From CAYMSF01 sp964392985 (GTDB lineage Bacteria; Verrucomicrobiota; Lentisphaeria; Victivallales; Victivallaceae): a stretch of 51,059 bases of DNA. Where the stretch lies: assembly GCA_964392985.1 (NCBI GenBank), contig CAYMSF010000030.1, positions 1 to 51,059 of the forward strand, in the 5' to 3' direction. Under the pieces are notes generated by a model, which ran no database searches, was not told the DNA's origin, and worked only from the letters and a program-made list of their open reading frames with translations. A program made the translations under genes and the position numbers. The stretch's first letter is position 1, and every line of letters starts with the position of its first letter. Below are positions 1 through 7,547 of the stretch, one piece after another.

Positions 1-317
1 GGATTTTCCTGTCCATCCCAGTAGATGCGGAGAATAGTGAAACGCCAGTTGCCGGTTGGAGTAAACCATATCTGTTGTATCGCGCCAGGACCCTCAATAT
101 TGGCGATTTCAACTGTTTCCCCGGCCTTTATTTCAATAGCCGGCCGTATTTTCCAGCCGCGCCCGAGTTCACGACCACAATTTTTATCATCCGGTTCGGC
201 TTTGGCGCCACCGCCTTTAGAACCGTCAGGATTTTCTGCGCAGATTGAACGGGTTTTGGCGTTGGAAAGGCGGGAAAGATTACCCAGACTCATATTAAGA
301 CCATTAAATTTACTCAT
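1..317 (-). CDS. DUF2961 / GH172-like protein, N-terminal fragment
   Basis: The gene runs off the left edge; 105 codons are visible. The start at 317 has AGGAG eight bases upstream. The visible part contains the typical opening of the DUF2961 (GH172) family: a start with LGNLSRL, a Gly/Lys-rich loop, then GRGWKIRPAIEI, IEGPGAIQQIWFT, and RIYWDGQENP at the edge, which matches the family motif in which a Trp-Asp-Gly-x-Glu stretch follows the first beta strands. Characterised GH172 members act on fructofuranosyl or arabinofuranosyl linkages, but many members are uncharacterised, so the substrate is unknown. No signal peptide is visible. It is divergent from the AraC gene starting at 423, a layout that suggests control by that regulator. 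Confidence 0.85.
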   Translation of the reverse strand, partial: MSKFNGLNMSLGNLSRLSNAKTRSICAENPDGSKGGGAKAEPDDKNCGRELGRGWKIRPAIEIKAGETVEIANIEGPGAIQQIWFTPTGNWRFTILRIYWDGQEN

Positions 318-422
318 AGATAAAGCTCCTTTATTTGGCTTTTATTATCATTAATGCTATTATTATACAGGTATATTATCCCAAATAATATGGCGTTAAT
401 TATTATATATTTGTCAAATATT

Positions 423-1249
423 ATGATTCATAACTTTAAAACTTTCAGATTTACTAAAGCTGTGCCGGATGCAGAGTTGCATATTTCCGCAACTGGTGTC
501 AGGGAGGAAATGCGACCGGGAATGGTTAATCGTCCACAGGGCACCGGCGACCGGTTGCTGATGTTTTTTATGAGCCTGTATTAATTAAAGTGGATAATTG
601 TATCAAACAATATCCGGCGGATACGCTGATGCTGTGGGACGACTGTGCTGGACACTATTATGGCAGTACCGAACATCGCTGGCGGCATTCCTGGATACAT
701 TTTCAGGGACGGAATGCTGCAGCATTGCTTGCTGAGAGCGGTTTTGTTCCGGGAGCGGCAGCAACTTTTTCAAGACCGGATATAATGGAGGAATATTTAT
801 TTAAAATTTATAAGGAACTTACCGGAGTGTATGCCCCCGATGAGACGATTATGAAAAATCACTTCCATTGTATGCTCCGGGAAATGGGCCGGGCGATGCG
901 GGAAACTGTCGCGTCCACCATTCCGGAAAGAATTTTCCGGACCAAGGTGTTCATCGAAAAAAATCCTACCGCAAAAATAACGTTGCAACAATTGGCAAAT
1001 ACCGCCCGCTTGTCAGTACCGCATTTCTGCGCGGAATTTAAAAAATGGCTGGGAGTTTCTCCTATCGAATACCAGTTAGGTTTGCGTTTCGAACTGGCAA
1101 AGTATCTGCTTGGCAACCGCAATCTAAACATCGGTGAAATCGCAACGCAAACCGGCTGTGGCGATATTTTTCAATTCTCCAAGATGTTCCGCAAGCGTGC
1201 CGGTCATAGCCCGTCAGCTTTTCGTGCCACGTTCTTCCCAAATGAATAA
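423..1249 (+). pseudogene. AraC-family regulator split by a one-base frameshift
   Basis: Two overlapping frames together make one AraC regulator of about 275 residues. The first frame, from the ATG at 423, ends at a TAA at 582-584 after GTGDRLLMFF. The second continues YEPVLIKVDNCIKQYPADTL, the usual cupin-type sensing domain, and goes on through WIHFQG to a complete C-terminal double helix-turn-helix (about the last 100 residues, with ITLQQLANTARLSVPHF and IGEIATQTGCGDIFQFSKMF). The shift falls in a run of six T at 564-569: one more T would restore a single frame. It could be a real mutation, a base-calling error in the homopolymer, or slippage. The second frame alone could start at the GTG at 590 but would lack the beginning of the sensing domain. 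It probably controls the divergent GH172 gene. The true start is uncertain because no clear ribosome binding site precedes 423. Confidence 0.8.
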
Positions 1250-1389
1250 CATCACAACCTATTCCGTGTTATCTGCTGAAAATGCAAAATATCAAATTAA
1301 CGGTATATTTGCATAAAGGTGATTTGATTTATTCTCTATTTATAGCTATGTTTTTTAAAATATTAATTATAATAACGAAGAATCTTATA

Positions 1390-2259
1390 ATGGATGCATT
1401 GTTAAAAAAACTGTTGAAATATCAGAAAACCGAGATTACGGTACATCACGTCTATCTAAATCTGGCGAATAAAGCTAAAGGCAATAACGCGGTCATTTTG
1501 CGAAAAATAGCTGCCGATGAACTGTGCCACTATCATCAATTCCGGAAACATACCGGAAAAGATATCCACCCTGACCGGTTAAAGGTCTGGTTCTATTCTT
1601 TCGTCACGGTGGTGATGGGGCTTACTTTCACCTTGAAGATGATGGAGAACGGCGAAGAGTTGGCTGAAGTGAATTATGACGCGGTCGAGGCATCTTATCC
1701 TGAAATCAAAAAGATTATTGTTGACGAAGTTTCTCATGAAAAACTGCTTCACGCCGAAATTGATGACGAACGCCTGCGTTATCTCGGGTCTATCGCTCTG
1801 GCGCTTAACAATTCCGCACAGGAATTCACCGGTATTGCCGTCGGACTGACTTTCGCCCTTCAGAACGCCAAAGCTACCGGCAGCACGACGCTGGTCAGCG
1901 GATTGGCTGCAACTCTCGCCATGATGGCGTCTGAATACCTCTCGCAGAAGACCGAAAGTCACGACGGCGCGAAGGGCAGTCCTTTGAAAGCCGCGCTTTA
2001 TGCCGGCGGGGTTTATCTTGCCATGGTTCTCCTCATCGTCACGCCCTATTTTATCTATCAAAATCACATAGATGCGATGTTGGTAACTGTTGCCTGCGTG
2101 TTTATGGTCATGGTGGTATTCTCTTTCTTCATGTCAGTCGTAAAAGACTTGAAGTTTGGCAAGGTTTTGGCGGAAGGTTTGGCAATTACCGGCGTGGTGG
2201 TTGCCGCGTCATACGTCATCGGCATTCTGGCCGGAAAATATCTTGGGCTGGGGCATTAA
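1390..2259 (+). CDS. Ferritin-like/VIT1-CCC1 fusion membrane protein
   Basis: This protein of 289 residues joins an N-terminal rubrerythrin/ferritin-like domain to a C-terminal VIT1/CCC1 transporter domain. In the first part, EITVHHVYLNLA, AADELCHYHQF and DEVSHEKLLHAEIDDE supply the Glu and ExxH ligands expected for a di-iron site. The second part has the VIT signature (EFTGIAVGLTFALQNAKA, then MMASEYLSQKTE) followed by three or four hydrophobic segments to the C-terminus. Members of this family export or sequester Fe2+ or Mn2+ at the cytoplasmic membrane. The ATG at 1390 (MDALLKKLLKYQ) is chosen because the reading frame upstream to 1282 encodes a low-complexity hydrophobic stretch unlike the family. 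The metal specificity cannot be read from sequence. Confidence 0.85.
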   Translation: MDALLKKLLKYQKTEITVHHVYLNLANKAKGNNAVILRKIAADELCHYHQFRKHTGKDIHPDRLKVWFYSFVTVVMGLTFTLKMMENGEELAEVNYDAVEASYPEIKKIIVDEVSHEKLLHAEIDDERLRYLGSIALALNNSAQEFTGIAVGLTFALQNAKATGSTTLVSGLAATLAMMASEYLSQKTESHDGAKGSPLKAALYAGGVYLAMVLLIVTPYFIYQNHIDAMLVTVACVFMVMVVFSFFMSVVKDLKFGKVLAEGLAITGVVVAASYVIGILAGKYLGLGH

Positions 2260-2332
2260 TCATAATTTACTGGATGAAAGTACAATCATAAGGCTAAATC
2301 AACAATTCAATATACAAGGAGATGAGAATAAA

Positions 2333-3034
2333 ATGAAGAAAAGCATCAAAATCACCGTTGTTGCGCTTTTGACATGTTTTGCAGGAATTGTTACTCTGCA
2401 TGGGCAGGGAACGACAATAAATTTTCCGCAGAGTCCACGTCAGGACTGCTATTTCTGGCTGAAACAGAATGGATTTGTTCTCAAAAACGGGGTTGCGGAC
2501 AGTTCTCAATTCAAACTGTTCTTTTCTCCGGACGGGCTTGTTATACAATCAGTAAAGCCGGCGCTGGGTCTGATTGTCAAGAACGACCTGAATATTAATA
2601 GTTTTAAAAAAATGACCATCAAGTGGGGCGTCAATAATTATCCCTCCGGCGCAAACTGGGACAACGGAGTTCACAATGAACCGATAATGGTTTATGTTTT
2701 TTTTGGCGATCAACTCTATTCCAGCGATAGTTTTTTCATTCCGAACAGTCCGCCATTTATCGGATTCTATCTGGGCAGACACGATAAGATTGGCGGCTCT
2801 CATGTCGGGCGCCATTTTACCAAAGGTGGCCGTTATATCTGCATGGCTAATCCGCCGATTGGACATACGGTAACTTCTGAAATTGACCTGGTGGCGGAAT
2901 TCAAAAAAGCATTCGGCAACAGTATTCCGATGCCATCGTTCATTTCAGGCATAAGTATCGAAAGCGATACCTCTGACCTCCCCGCAAAAAGTCTTTCTTC
3001 GGCATTCATCAAAAGTATAGATATCACCAATTAA
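2333..3034 (+). CDS. Secreted DUF3047-like protein
   Basis: The start at 2333 is supported by AAGGAG at 2316-2321 and by a clear signal peptide (MKKSIKITVVALLTCFAG... with a likely cut after LHGQ). The frame is open upstream to 2156 but that part overlaps the preceding gene. The mature part of about 210 residues has a beta-rich pattern, with FKKMTIKWGVNNYPSG followed by NEPIMVYVFFGDQ, which resembles the core of DUF3047 (a Trp-rich strand, a short acidic loop, then a V/YVFF strand). DUF3047 proteins are exported and have no established function. The family assignment is moderate. It lies 73 bp downstream of the VIT gene and could share its transcript. Confidence 0.65.
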   Translation: MKKSIKITVVALLTCFAGIVTLHGQGTTINFPQSPRQDCYFWLKQNGFVLKNGVADSSQFKLFFSPDGLVIQSVKPALGLIVKNDLNINSFKKMTIKWGVNNYPSGANWDNGVHNEPIMVYVFFGDQLYSSDSFFIPNSPPFIGFYLGRHDKIGGSHVGRHFTKGGRYICMANPPIGHTVTSEIDLVAEFKKAFGNSIPMPSFISGISIESDTSDLPAKSLSSAFIKSIDITN

Positions 3035-3093
3035 GACTTGGGGGAATTACCGGTTATTCCGAGACAACAGCAATAGATTAATTGCTATTGGTT

Positions 3094-3756
3094 CTACCGG
3101 TTACTATCGCAATTGCCGGATGTAGCTGTGGCATCTGGAGTCAATACGGCATTTTTAACGCTTTTGACATCCATTGTCTGGAGGATTTGCATAATATCTG
3201 GGAACTCAGACTCATGATAACCGTAGCCGCCGTGACGCAGTTCGTCAATAGCTTTTTCCGCCGTCCAACCAGTCATGACCATCCGGTAGCCGGCAATGAT
3301 GAATCCGGTTCTGTCCCTGCCGAAGTGGCAATGAATCAAGATTGGTTTGGGTGCGGTGTGAACTATTTTCAGTGCTTCAACTAAATCCTTGAGAGATGCT
3401 GAGCTAGCGTCCATCTGATAGTTGTAAAGCTTGATGCCTGCGGTTGTAAAAGTTTCTGAGTCTTTATGATAATGCCGCAGATTCAAGATGCTTTTAATGC
3501 CGGCATTCTTCAGTACGCTGGCGTTTTCCGCTTCGGGTTGAGCTGAACGATATACATCCTCAGTTACTTTGTAGAAATTCTTTACTTCAGTGCCATTTAC
3601 CGGAGTCGCCCACTCTGCCGGTCTGATGGTGGCTTTTTCCGTCACGCAACCGGAAACAAAGAAGATTACCAAAAATAAACTGGCAAGGAAATTATATCGT
3701 TGCCACGGAAGCAACGATTTAAAGATTGCAGCTGTTACCATCTGTAATTTGCTCAT
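3094..3756 (-). CDS. Lipoprotein dual-specificity/tyrosine phosphatase
   Basis: The 220-residue protein has a hydrophobic N-terminus ending in a lipobox (VSGC, Cys37), so it should be anchored on the outside of a membrane. Its catalytic loop HCHFGRDRTG contains the CX5R signature (Cys143, Arg149) of cysteine-based phosphatases, and the upstream LNLRHYHKD region supplies the general acid side of the fold, as in the DSP group related to plant and bacterial PFA-DSPs. Such enzymes remove phosphate from phosphotyrosine, polyphosphate or inositol phosphates; the substrate here is unknown. It converges on the DUF3047-like gene with 59 bp between the stop codons. A start five codons later (3741) is possible. 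Confidence 0.85.
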   Translation of the reverse strand: MSKLQMVTAAIFKSLLPWQRYNFLASLFLVIFFVSGCVTEKATIRPAEWATPVNGTEVKNFYKVTEDVYRSAQPEAENASVLKNAGIKSILNLRHYHKDSETFTTAGIKLYNYQMDASSASLKDLVEALKIVHTAPKPILIHCHFGRDRTGFIIAGYRMVMTGWTAEKAIDELRHGGYGYHESEFPDIMQILQTMDVKSVKNAVLTPDATATSGNCDSNR

Positions 3757-3918
3757 ATCGATTTTGCCTTTTTTAAATAATGGCGTTGAGTTGTGCTTTC
3801 AGCATAATTTTATAAAATAACGTATTACACCATATCGCAAAAGTAAAATATAATACCAATTCGTTCAGATTGATAGAAGAAGGGCTGATCTTTGACACCG
3901 AATTATTGTCGTAAAATT

Positions 3919-5061
3919 TTAGCGTTTTAACTTTTTCCAGACAGGTTCCAGATCGATTAATTTACGGTCCCGAATGGCATTGTCAATAGCCATGGCAACC
4001 ACAGCGCTCTTGAGCCCTTCATCGCCACTGCATTTTGGCTTACTGTTATTCAGCATACATTGATAGAGTTCTTTCATGATAAAAGAATCGCCACCGCCAT
4101 GACCGTCGCCGGTAAAGTTTATCACCGTTTCGCCTTCATCGCCGATGCGGCGGTATTTCAGGATACTGCTGTAGAGTTCCACAACCATTGTGCCTTCGGT
4201 ACAGGAGAAATACATCCGGCGTTCGGGGATGGCATTGCACATGGTAGCCTGGAACATTACCCTGATGCCATTGCGGTATTCCATAATCGCCACTTGATTG
4301 TCCATCAGATCTTTATCGGAGGTAAATGGTGAACTGACGCGATGGGGGTCTCTCCATGACGCAAAAGTTTTCTCCCCGTATTTTTTCATATAATGCTGAT
4401 TTTCCGGAACAAAGTAATTAAGTCCGCCAAAAGCGGCGATGCGGGACGGCACTGAATCCGCAAACCAGTTGATCAAATCCAAATCATGACAACATTTTTC
4501 CAGAATATGCGGTCCGGCATATTTAGTATTGCGACGCCAGTTCATCATGATATAACCGCCATGCGCCGGAGTAATATTCTCATTGGCATCAATACTCAAT
4601 ATTTTACCGAGTTTGCCGGATTCGATAAGCTCTTTGGCCTTGCGGTAGATTGGAGCATAGCGTAACACAAACCCGGTCGCAAACAACAAACCTGATTTTT
4701 GATGCGCGTTGTAGATGGCCTGGCAGTCTTCAATAGATGTGGCAAGCGGCTTTTCCGAAAATACATGTTTGCCGGCTTTAAAACCTGCGATTATATGTTC
4801 TTTGTGAAAAGCATTTGGAGAGAATATCATGACCCAGTCAACTCCAGGCGCTTTAATCGCATCCTGATAAGTTTTACAGATTGTGGCATTCGGAGAGTTC
4901 CATAAATCAAGCGCTGATTGCGCAACCGCACTGTCCGGATCGTATGTGGAAATTACTTTTACATGGTGTTTTGAATCATTTAACAGATTTAAAATTACAC
5001 CCTGTCCCCGACCGCCGGCTCCGATTACAGCGACGCCGATTTGTTTAGTTTTTGCCGTCAT
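3919..5061 (-). CDS. Gfo/Idh/MocA-family oxidoreductase
   Basis: This 380-residue protein has the N-terminal Rossmann fold of the family with GAGGRG at residues 14-19 for NAD(P) binding and the catalytic-region EKP motif at 103-105 (HVFSEKPLA). The C-terminal alpha/beta domain follows with WRRNTKYAGPHILEKCCHDL, where the Lys/His pair is the usual proton relay. Family members oxidise or reduce sugars, inositols and their derivatives. No signal peptide is present, so it is cytoplasmic. It is divergent from an AraC gene at 5190, and the pair is probably one regulatory unit for a sugar; which sugar cannot be read. Confidence 0.9.
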   Translation of the reverse strand: MTAKTKQIGVAVIGAGGRGQGVILNLLNDSKHHVKVISTYDPDSAVAQSALDLWNSPNATICKTYQDAIKAPGVDWVMIFSPNAFHKEHIIAGFKAGKHVFSEKPLATSIEDCQAIYNAHQKSGLLFATGFVLRYAPIYRKAKELIESGKLGKILSIDANENITPAHGGYIMMNWRRNTKYAGPHILEKCCHDLDLINWFADSVPSRIAAFGGLNYFVPENQHYMKKYGEKTFASWRDPHRVSSPFTSDKDLMDNQVAIMEYRNGIRVMFQATMCNAIPERRMYFSCTEGTMVVELYSSILKYRRIGDEGETVINFTGDGHGGGDSFIMKELYQCMLNNSKPKCSGDEGLKSAVVAMAIDNAIRDRKLIDLEPVWKKLKR

Positions 5062-5127
5062 TTGCTTGCCTCATTTTTTGGATTTTATTTAAATTACTGA
5101 AAATCACTATATTTTTACAAAAAAATA

Positions 5128-5157
5128 ATTATATATGTTCAAAAATGCTATTCTCAA
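5128..5157 (-). promoter_or_regulatory. Predicted promoter of the Gfo/Idh/MocA gene
   Basis: Read on the minus strand, TTGAGA (5157-5152) is followed after 18 bases by TATAAT (5133-5128), a good sigma-70-type match. The predicted transcript would have a leader of about 60 bases before the start codon at 5061. The 128-bp gap between this gene and the divergent AraC gene must also hold the AraC promoter and operators. Confidence 0.5.
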
Positions 5158-5189
5158 GTTATATTATACAGCAGTATATAAATAATAAA

Positions 5190-6065
5190 ATGGATAAAAA
5201 CCGCATGATTAATGACAAATTATTGCAGAATTTGCGTGAAAAGTGTGAAATTCACCGTATGCCGGAAGGGATTCAACCGGTCCATAAGGAATATGGTTTG
5301 TGGATTATCAGCACTGGCGGTTATGCCGCCCCTGTCGGCGGGTATTACCGTACCCCTGAACGCTATTTTGAATATTATTCGATCTCATATCTGGTCGAAG
5401 GCGATGGTAAATTCTGGTATCCGCCTGATAATGAAATTAGCGTTAAACCGGGTCAGTGCATTATCGTTTCTCCGGAGTTTATCAACCGTTACGGCGGTGA
5501 CAAGGATAGGTATGTGGAAGATTCTATCTGCTTCGCCGGACCTGTTGCCGATATGCTTTATCGTAGCGGCGTGATAAAAGATGGCGTTTTTGAGATGGGC
5601 AAAGGGCGCCGCCTGCTTCCTGTAGCGATCCTGGCAGCCGACCCCGCCAAAGATTCACAACTGAATGCGAATTTTGTCCTTCAACGGTTACTGTTTGATA
5701 TTTATAATGAAAATAAAGCATCTAACCGGCGTGAAATGCCACTCATGGACAAGTTGATTGAGACGATGAAACAGCAAATACATCGCTGGTGGACAGTTGA
5801 GGAAATGGCCGATTTTTGCGGCCTTAGCGATGACCAGTTCCGGCGTGTTTTTGAAAAACAGACCGGAATGCTGCCGAAAATTTATCTCGACAGGCTGAAA
5901 CTGCATAAAGCTGCAGAAATGTTGACATGCAGTGAATTGAACATTGCTGCTGTTGCCGCCGAATTGGGATACCTTGACCAATATCACTTCAGTCGCCGCT
6001 TCAAAGCAATTATGGGCTTTTCTCCACAACGTTACCGTAAAGAAATTGGATCGGCACGAAAATAA
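5190..6065 (+). CDS. AraC-family transcriptional regulator
   Basis: The product, from the ATG at 5190, has 291 residues. The frame is open upstream to 5052, but that part is AT-rich promoter DNA translated into hydrophobic sequence. The N-terminal half has the cupin sensing domain (YYSISYLVEGDGKFWYPPDN, then VKPGQCIIVSP), and the C-terminal 100 residues hold two helix-turn-helix motifs (WTVEEMADFCGLSDDQFRRV; LNIAAVAAELGYLDQYHFSRR followed by GFSPQRYRK). It is intact, unlike the AraC gene at 423. It probably senses a sugar and controls the divergent oxidoreductase gene. Confidence 0.92.
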   Translation: MDKNRMINDKLLQNLREKCEIHRMPEGIQPVHKEYGLWIISTGGYAAPVGGYYRTPERYFEYYSISYLVEGDGKFWYPPDNEISVKPGQCIIVSPEFINRYGGDKDRYVEDSICFAGPVADMLYRSGVIKDGVFEMGKGRRLLPVAILAADPAKDSQLNANFVLQRLLFDIYNENKASNRREMPLMDKLIETMKQQIHRWWTVEEMADFCGLSDDQFRRVFEKQTGMLPKIYLDRLKLHKAAEMLTCSELNIAAVAAELGYLDQYHFSRRFKAIMGFSPQRYRKEIGSARK

Positions 6066-6127
6066 TATCGTGCCTGATTCCAAGCGTATTCAGACCGTCA
6101 CCGTGTCAATTGGCATTCAATTTTTGA

Positions 6128-6154
6128 CCGCGACCCGCAAGAAACGGGTAGCGG
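6128..6154. terminator. Hairpin between convergent AraC and E2 genes
   Basis: CCGC plus ACCCG (6128-6137) pairs with CGGGT plus GCGG (6145-6154) around a seven-base loop with one mismatch. On the plus strand it is followed by CCAAGTTTT; on the minus strand there is no T run. It may act as a weak terminator for one or both convergent genes. Confidence 0.4.
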
Positions 6155-6161
6155 CCAAGTT

Positions 6162-7520
6162 TTACACCATTGAATTCCAGAGTTCGCGGTCTTCCAGCTT
6201 TGCTTTGATGGCGTTGACAAATTTTGCCCCCATGGCACCATCAATGACACGATGGTCACAGCTCAAGGTTACTTTCATCATATTGCGGATAACAATCTGA
6301 TTGTCCTTGACGACCGGCACCGGCATGGCAGATGATACTGCGAGAATGGCAGATTCACCCGGGTTGATGATTGCACAGAAGTTTTCAACATCAAGCATGC
6401 CCATATTGGATATGGTAAACGTGCCACCCTTCATCTCGTCCGGAGAAAGTTTGCCTTTTCTGGCCTTTTCTGCGAATTCAGTAACTTCGTCCTGGATTTC
6501 ATCGAGGGCTTTCTTGTCGGTATTTCTAATGACCGGGACGACCAATCCATTGTCAATACTGACCGCGACACCGACATTTATTTTCGTCTTGCGCATAATC
6601 GCTTTGCCATCAGAAGAGGCGTTGACCAGAGGGAATTCCTTTAATGCCAGCGCTACCGCCTTGACGATAAATACATTTACGCTCAAGTTGATGTCTTGCG
6701 CTTTCAATTGACTGCGCTTTACCGCCAATTCCGTCATATCAATACTGGTAGTAACATAGAAATGCGGGATGGTTTGCTTGGATTCTGTCAGTCGCTGGGC
6801 TATAACCTTGCGCATCGTGGACATTTCCTGCGGCTTTTCAATTATGGCATTATTGACATCCGCAAGGGTGATGCGATTGCCTTCACCTGAAGCCGACAGG
6901 GTGAGCAGTTCCAGTTTTTCCCGTTTTGCGACATTGAACGCGGTCGGGGTAATTTTTATGCGATTATATCCGGAGTTTTCCAGATAATTTTTGACATCCT
7001 GTTCGGTAACTCGTCCGCAATCGCCGCCGGTGCCGGGAATCTTGTCAATGTCAATCAGATAATCAACGGCAAGTTTTCTGGCGCGCGGTGACGGTTTTGG
7101 TTTATGTTCAACCCGGACAGCTTCTGCTACAGGAACCGATACAAATTTAACTTGTTCGGCTGGTACTTTTGTGACTGTAGTGCTTGACGGTACAACTGGC
7201 GCAGGCGTTGCCGCCGGTTGTTTTGCTGCAGCAGGTTGAGGCGCCGGTGCTTTGATTTCCTCAATGACTGGAATAGCTTCGCCTTCTTTGCCGATGACGG
7301 CAGCAATGCTCATCACAGGAACCTGTTTGCCGGCCGGAATGACGATTTTGAGAACTTTGCCCTCGAATTGCGATTCCACCTCAAGTACGGCCTTGTCTGT
7401 TTCGACTTCGAACAGGATATCGCCTTTTTTAACGTTGTCGCCCTCTTTAACGCGCCACTTATCAATAACCACGGTTTCCTCGGATTGACCGAGTTTCGGG
7501 ATTGGTACTTTAATTGCCAT
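6162..7520 (-). CDS. 2-oxoacid dehydrogenase E2 (dihydrolipoyl acyltransferase)
   Basis: The 452-residue protein has the E2 domain order. A lipoyl domain occupies residues 1-80 with the lipoylated Lys43 in ETDKAVLEVES. An Ala/Pro-rich linker follows. A peripheral subunit-binding domain lies at about 143-180 (SPRARKLAVDYLIDIDKIPG, then GRVTEQDV). A second similar segment spans about 190-226 (ITPTAFNVAKREKLEL, then NRITLADVNNA). The catalytic domain ends with DHRVIDG (His423, Asp427). It transfers the acyl group made by E1 to CoA. The start lies 27 bp after the fused E1 gene, so the two are cotranscribed. Whether the complex uses pyruvate, acetoin or a branched 2-oxoacid is not certain. Confidence 0.93.
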   Translation of the reverse strand: MAIKVPIPKLGQSEETVVIDKWRVKEGDNVKKGDILFEVETDKAVLEVESQFEGKVLKIVIPAGKQVPVMSIAAVIGKEGEAIPVIEEIKAPAPQPAAAKQPAATPAPVVPSSTTVTKVPAEQVKFVSVPVAEAVRVEHKPKPSPRARKLAVDYLIDIDKIPGTGGDCGRVTEQDVKNYLENSGYNRIKITPTAFNVAKREKLELLTLSASGEGNRITLADVNNAIIEKPQEMSTMRKVIAQRLTESKQTIPHFYVTTSIDMTELAVKRSQLKAQDINLSVNVFIVKAVALALKEFPLVNASSDGKAIMRKTKINVGVAVSIDNGLVVPVIRNTDKKALDEIQDEVTEFAEKARKGKLSPDEMKGGTFTISNMGMLDVENFCAIINPGESAILAVSSAMPVPVVKDNQIVIRNMMKVTLSCDHRVIDGAMGAKFVNAIKAKLEDRELWNSMV

Positions 7521-7547
7521 GACTGTATTCCTTCTGTAAAAATTCCG

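Noticed and set aside
3069..3090. AGCAAT/ATTGCT and CAATAG/CTATTG hairpins between convergent genes
   Set aside because: Six-base A+T-rich stems that exclude each other, with no T run; too weak to call a terminator.
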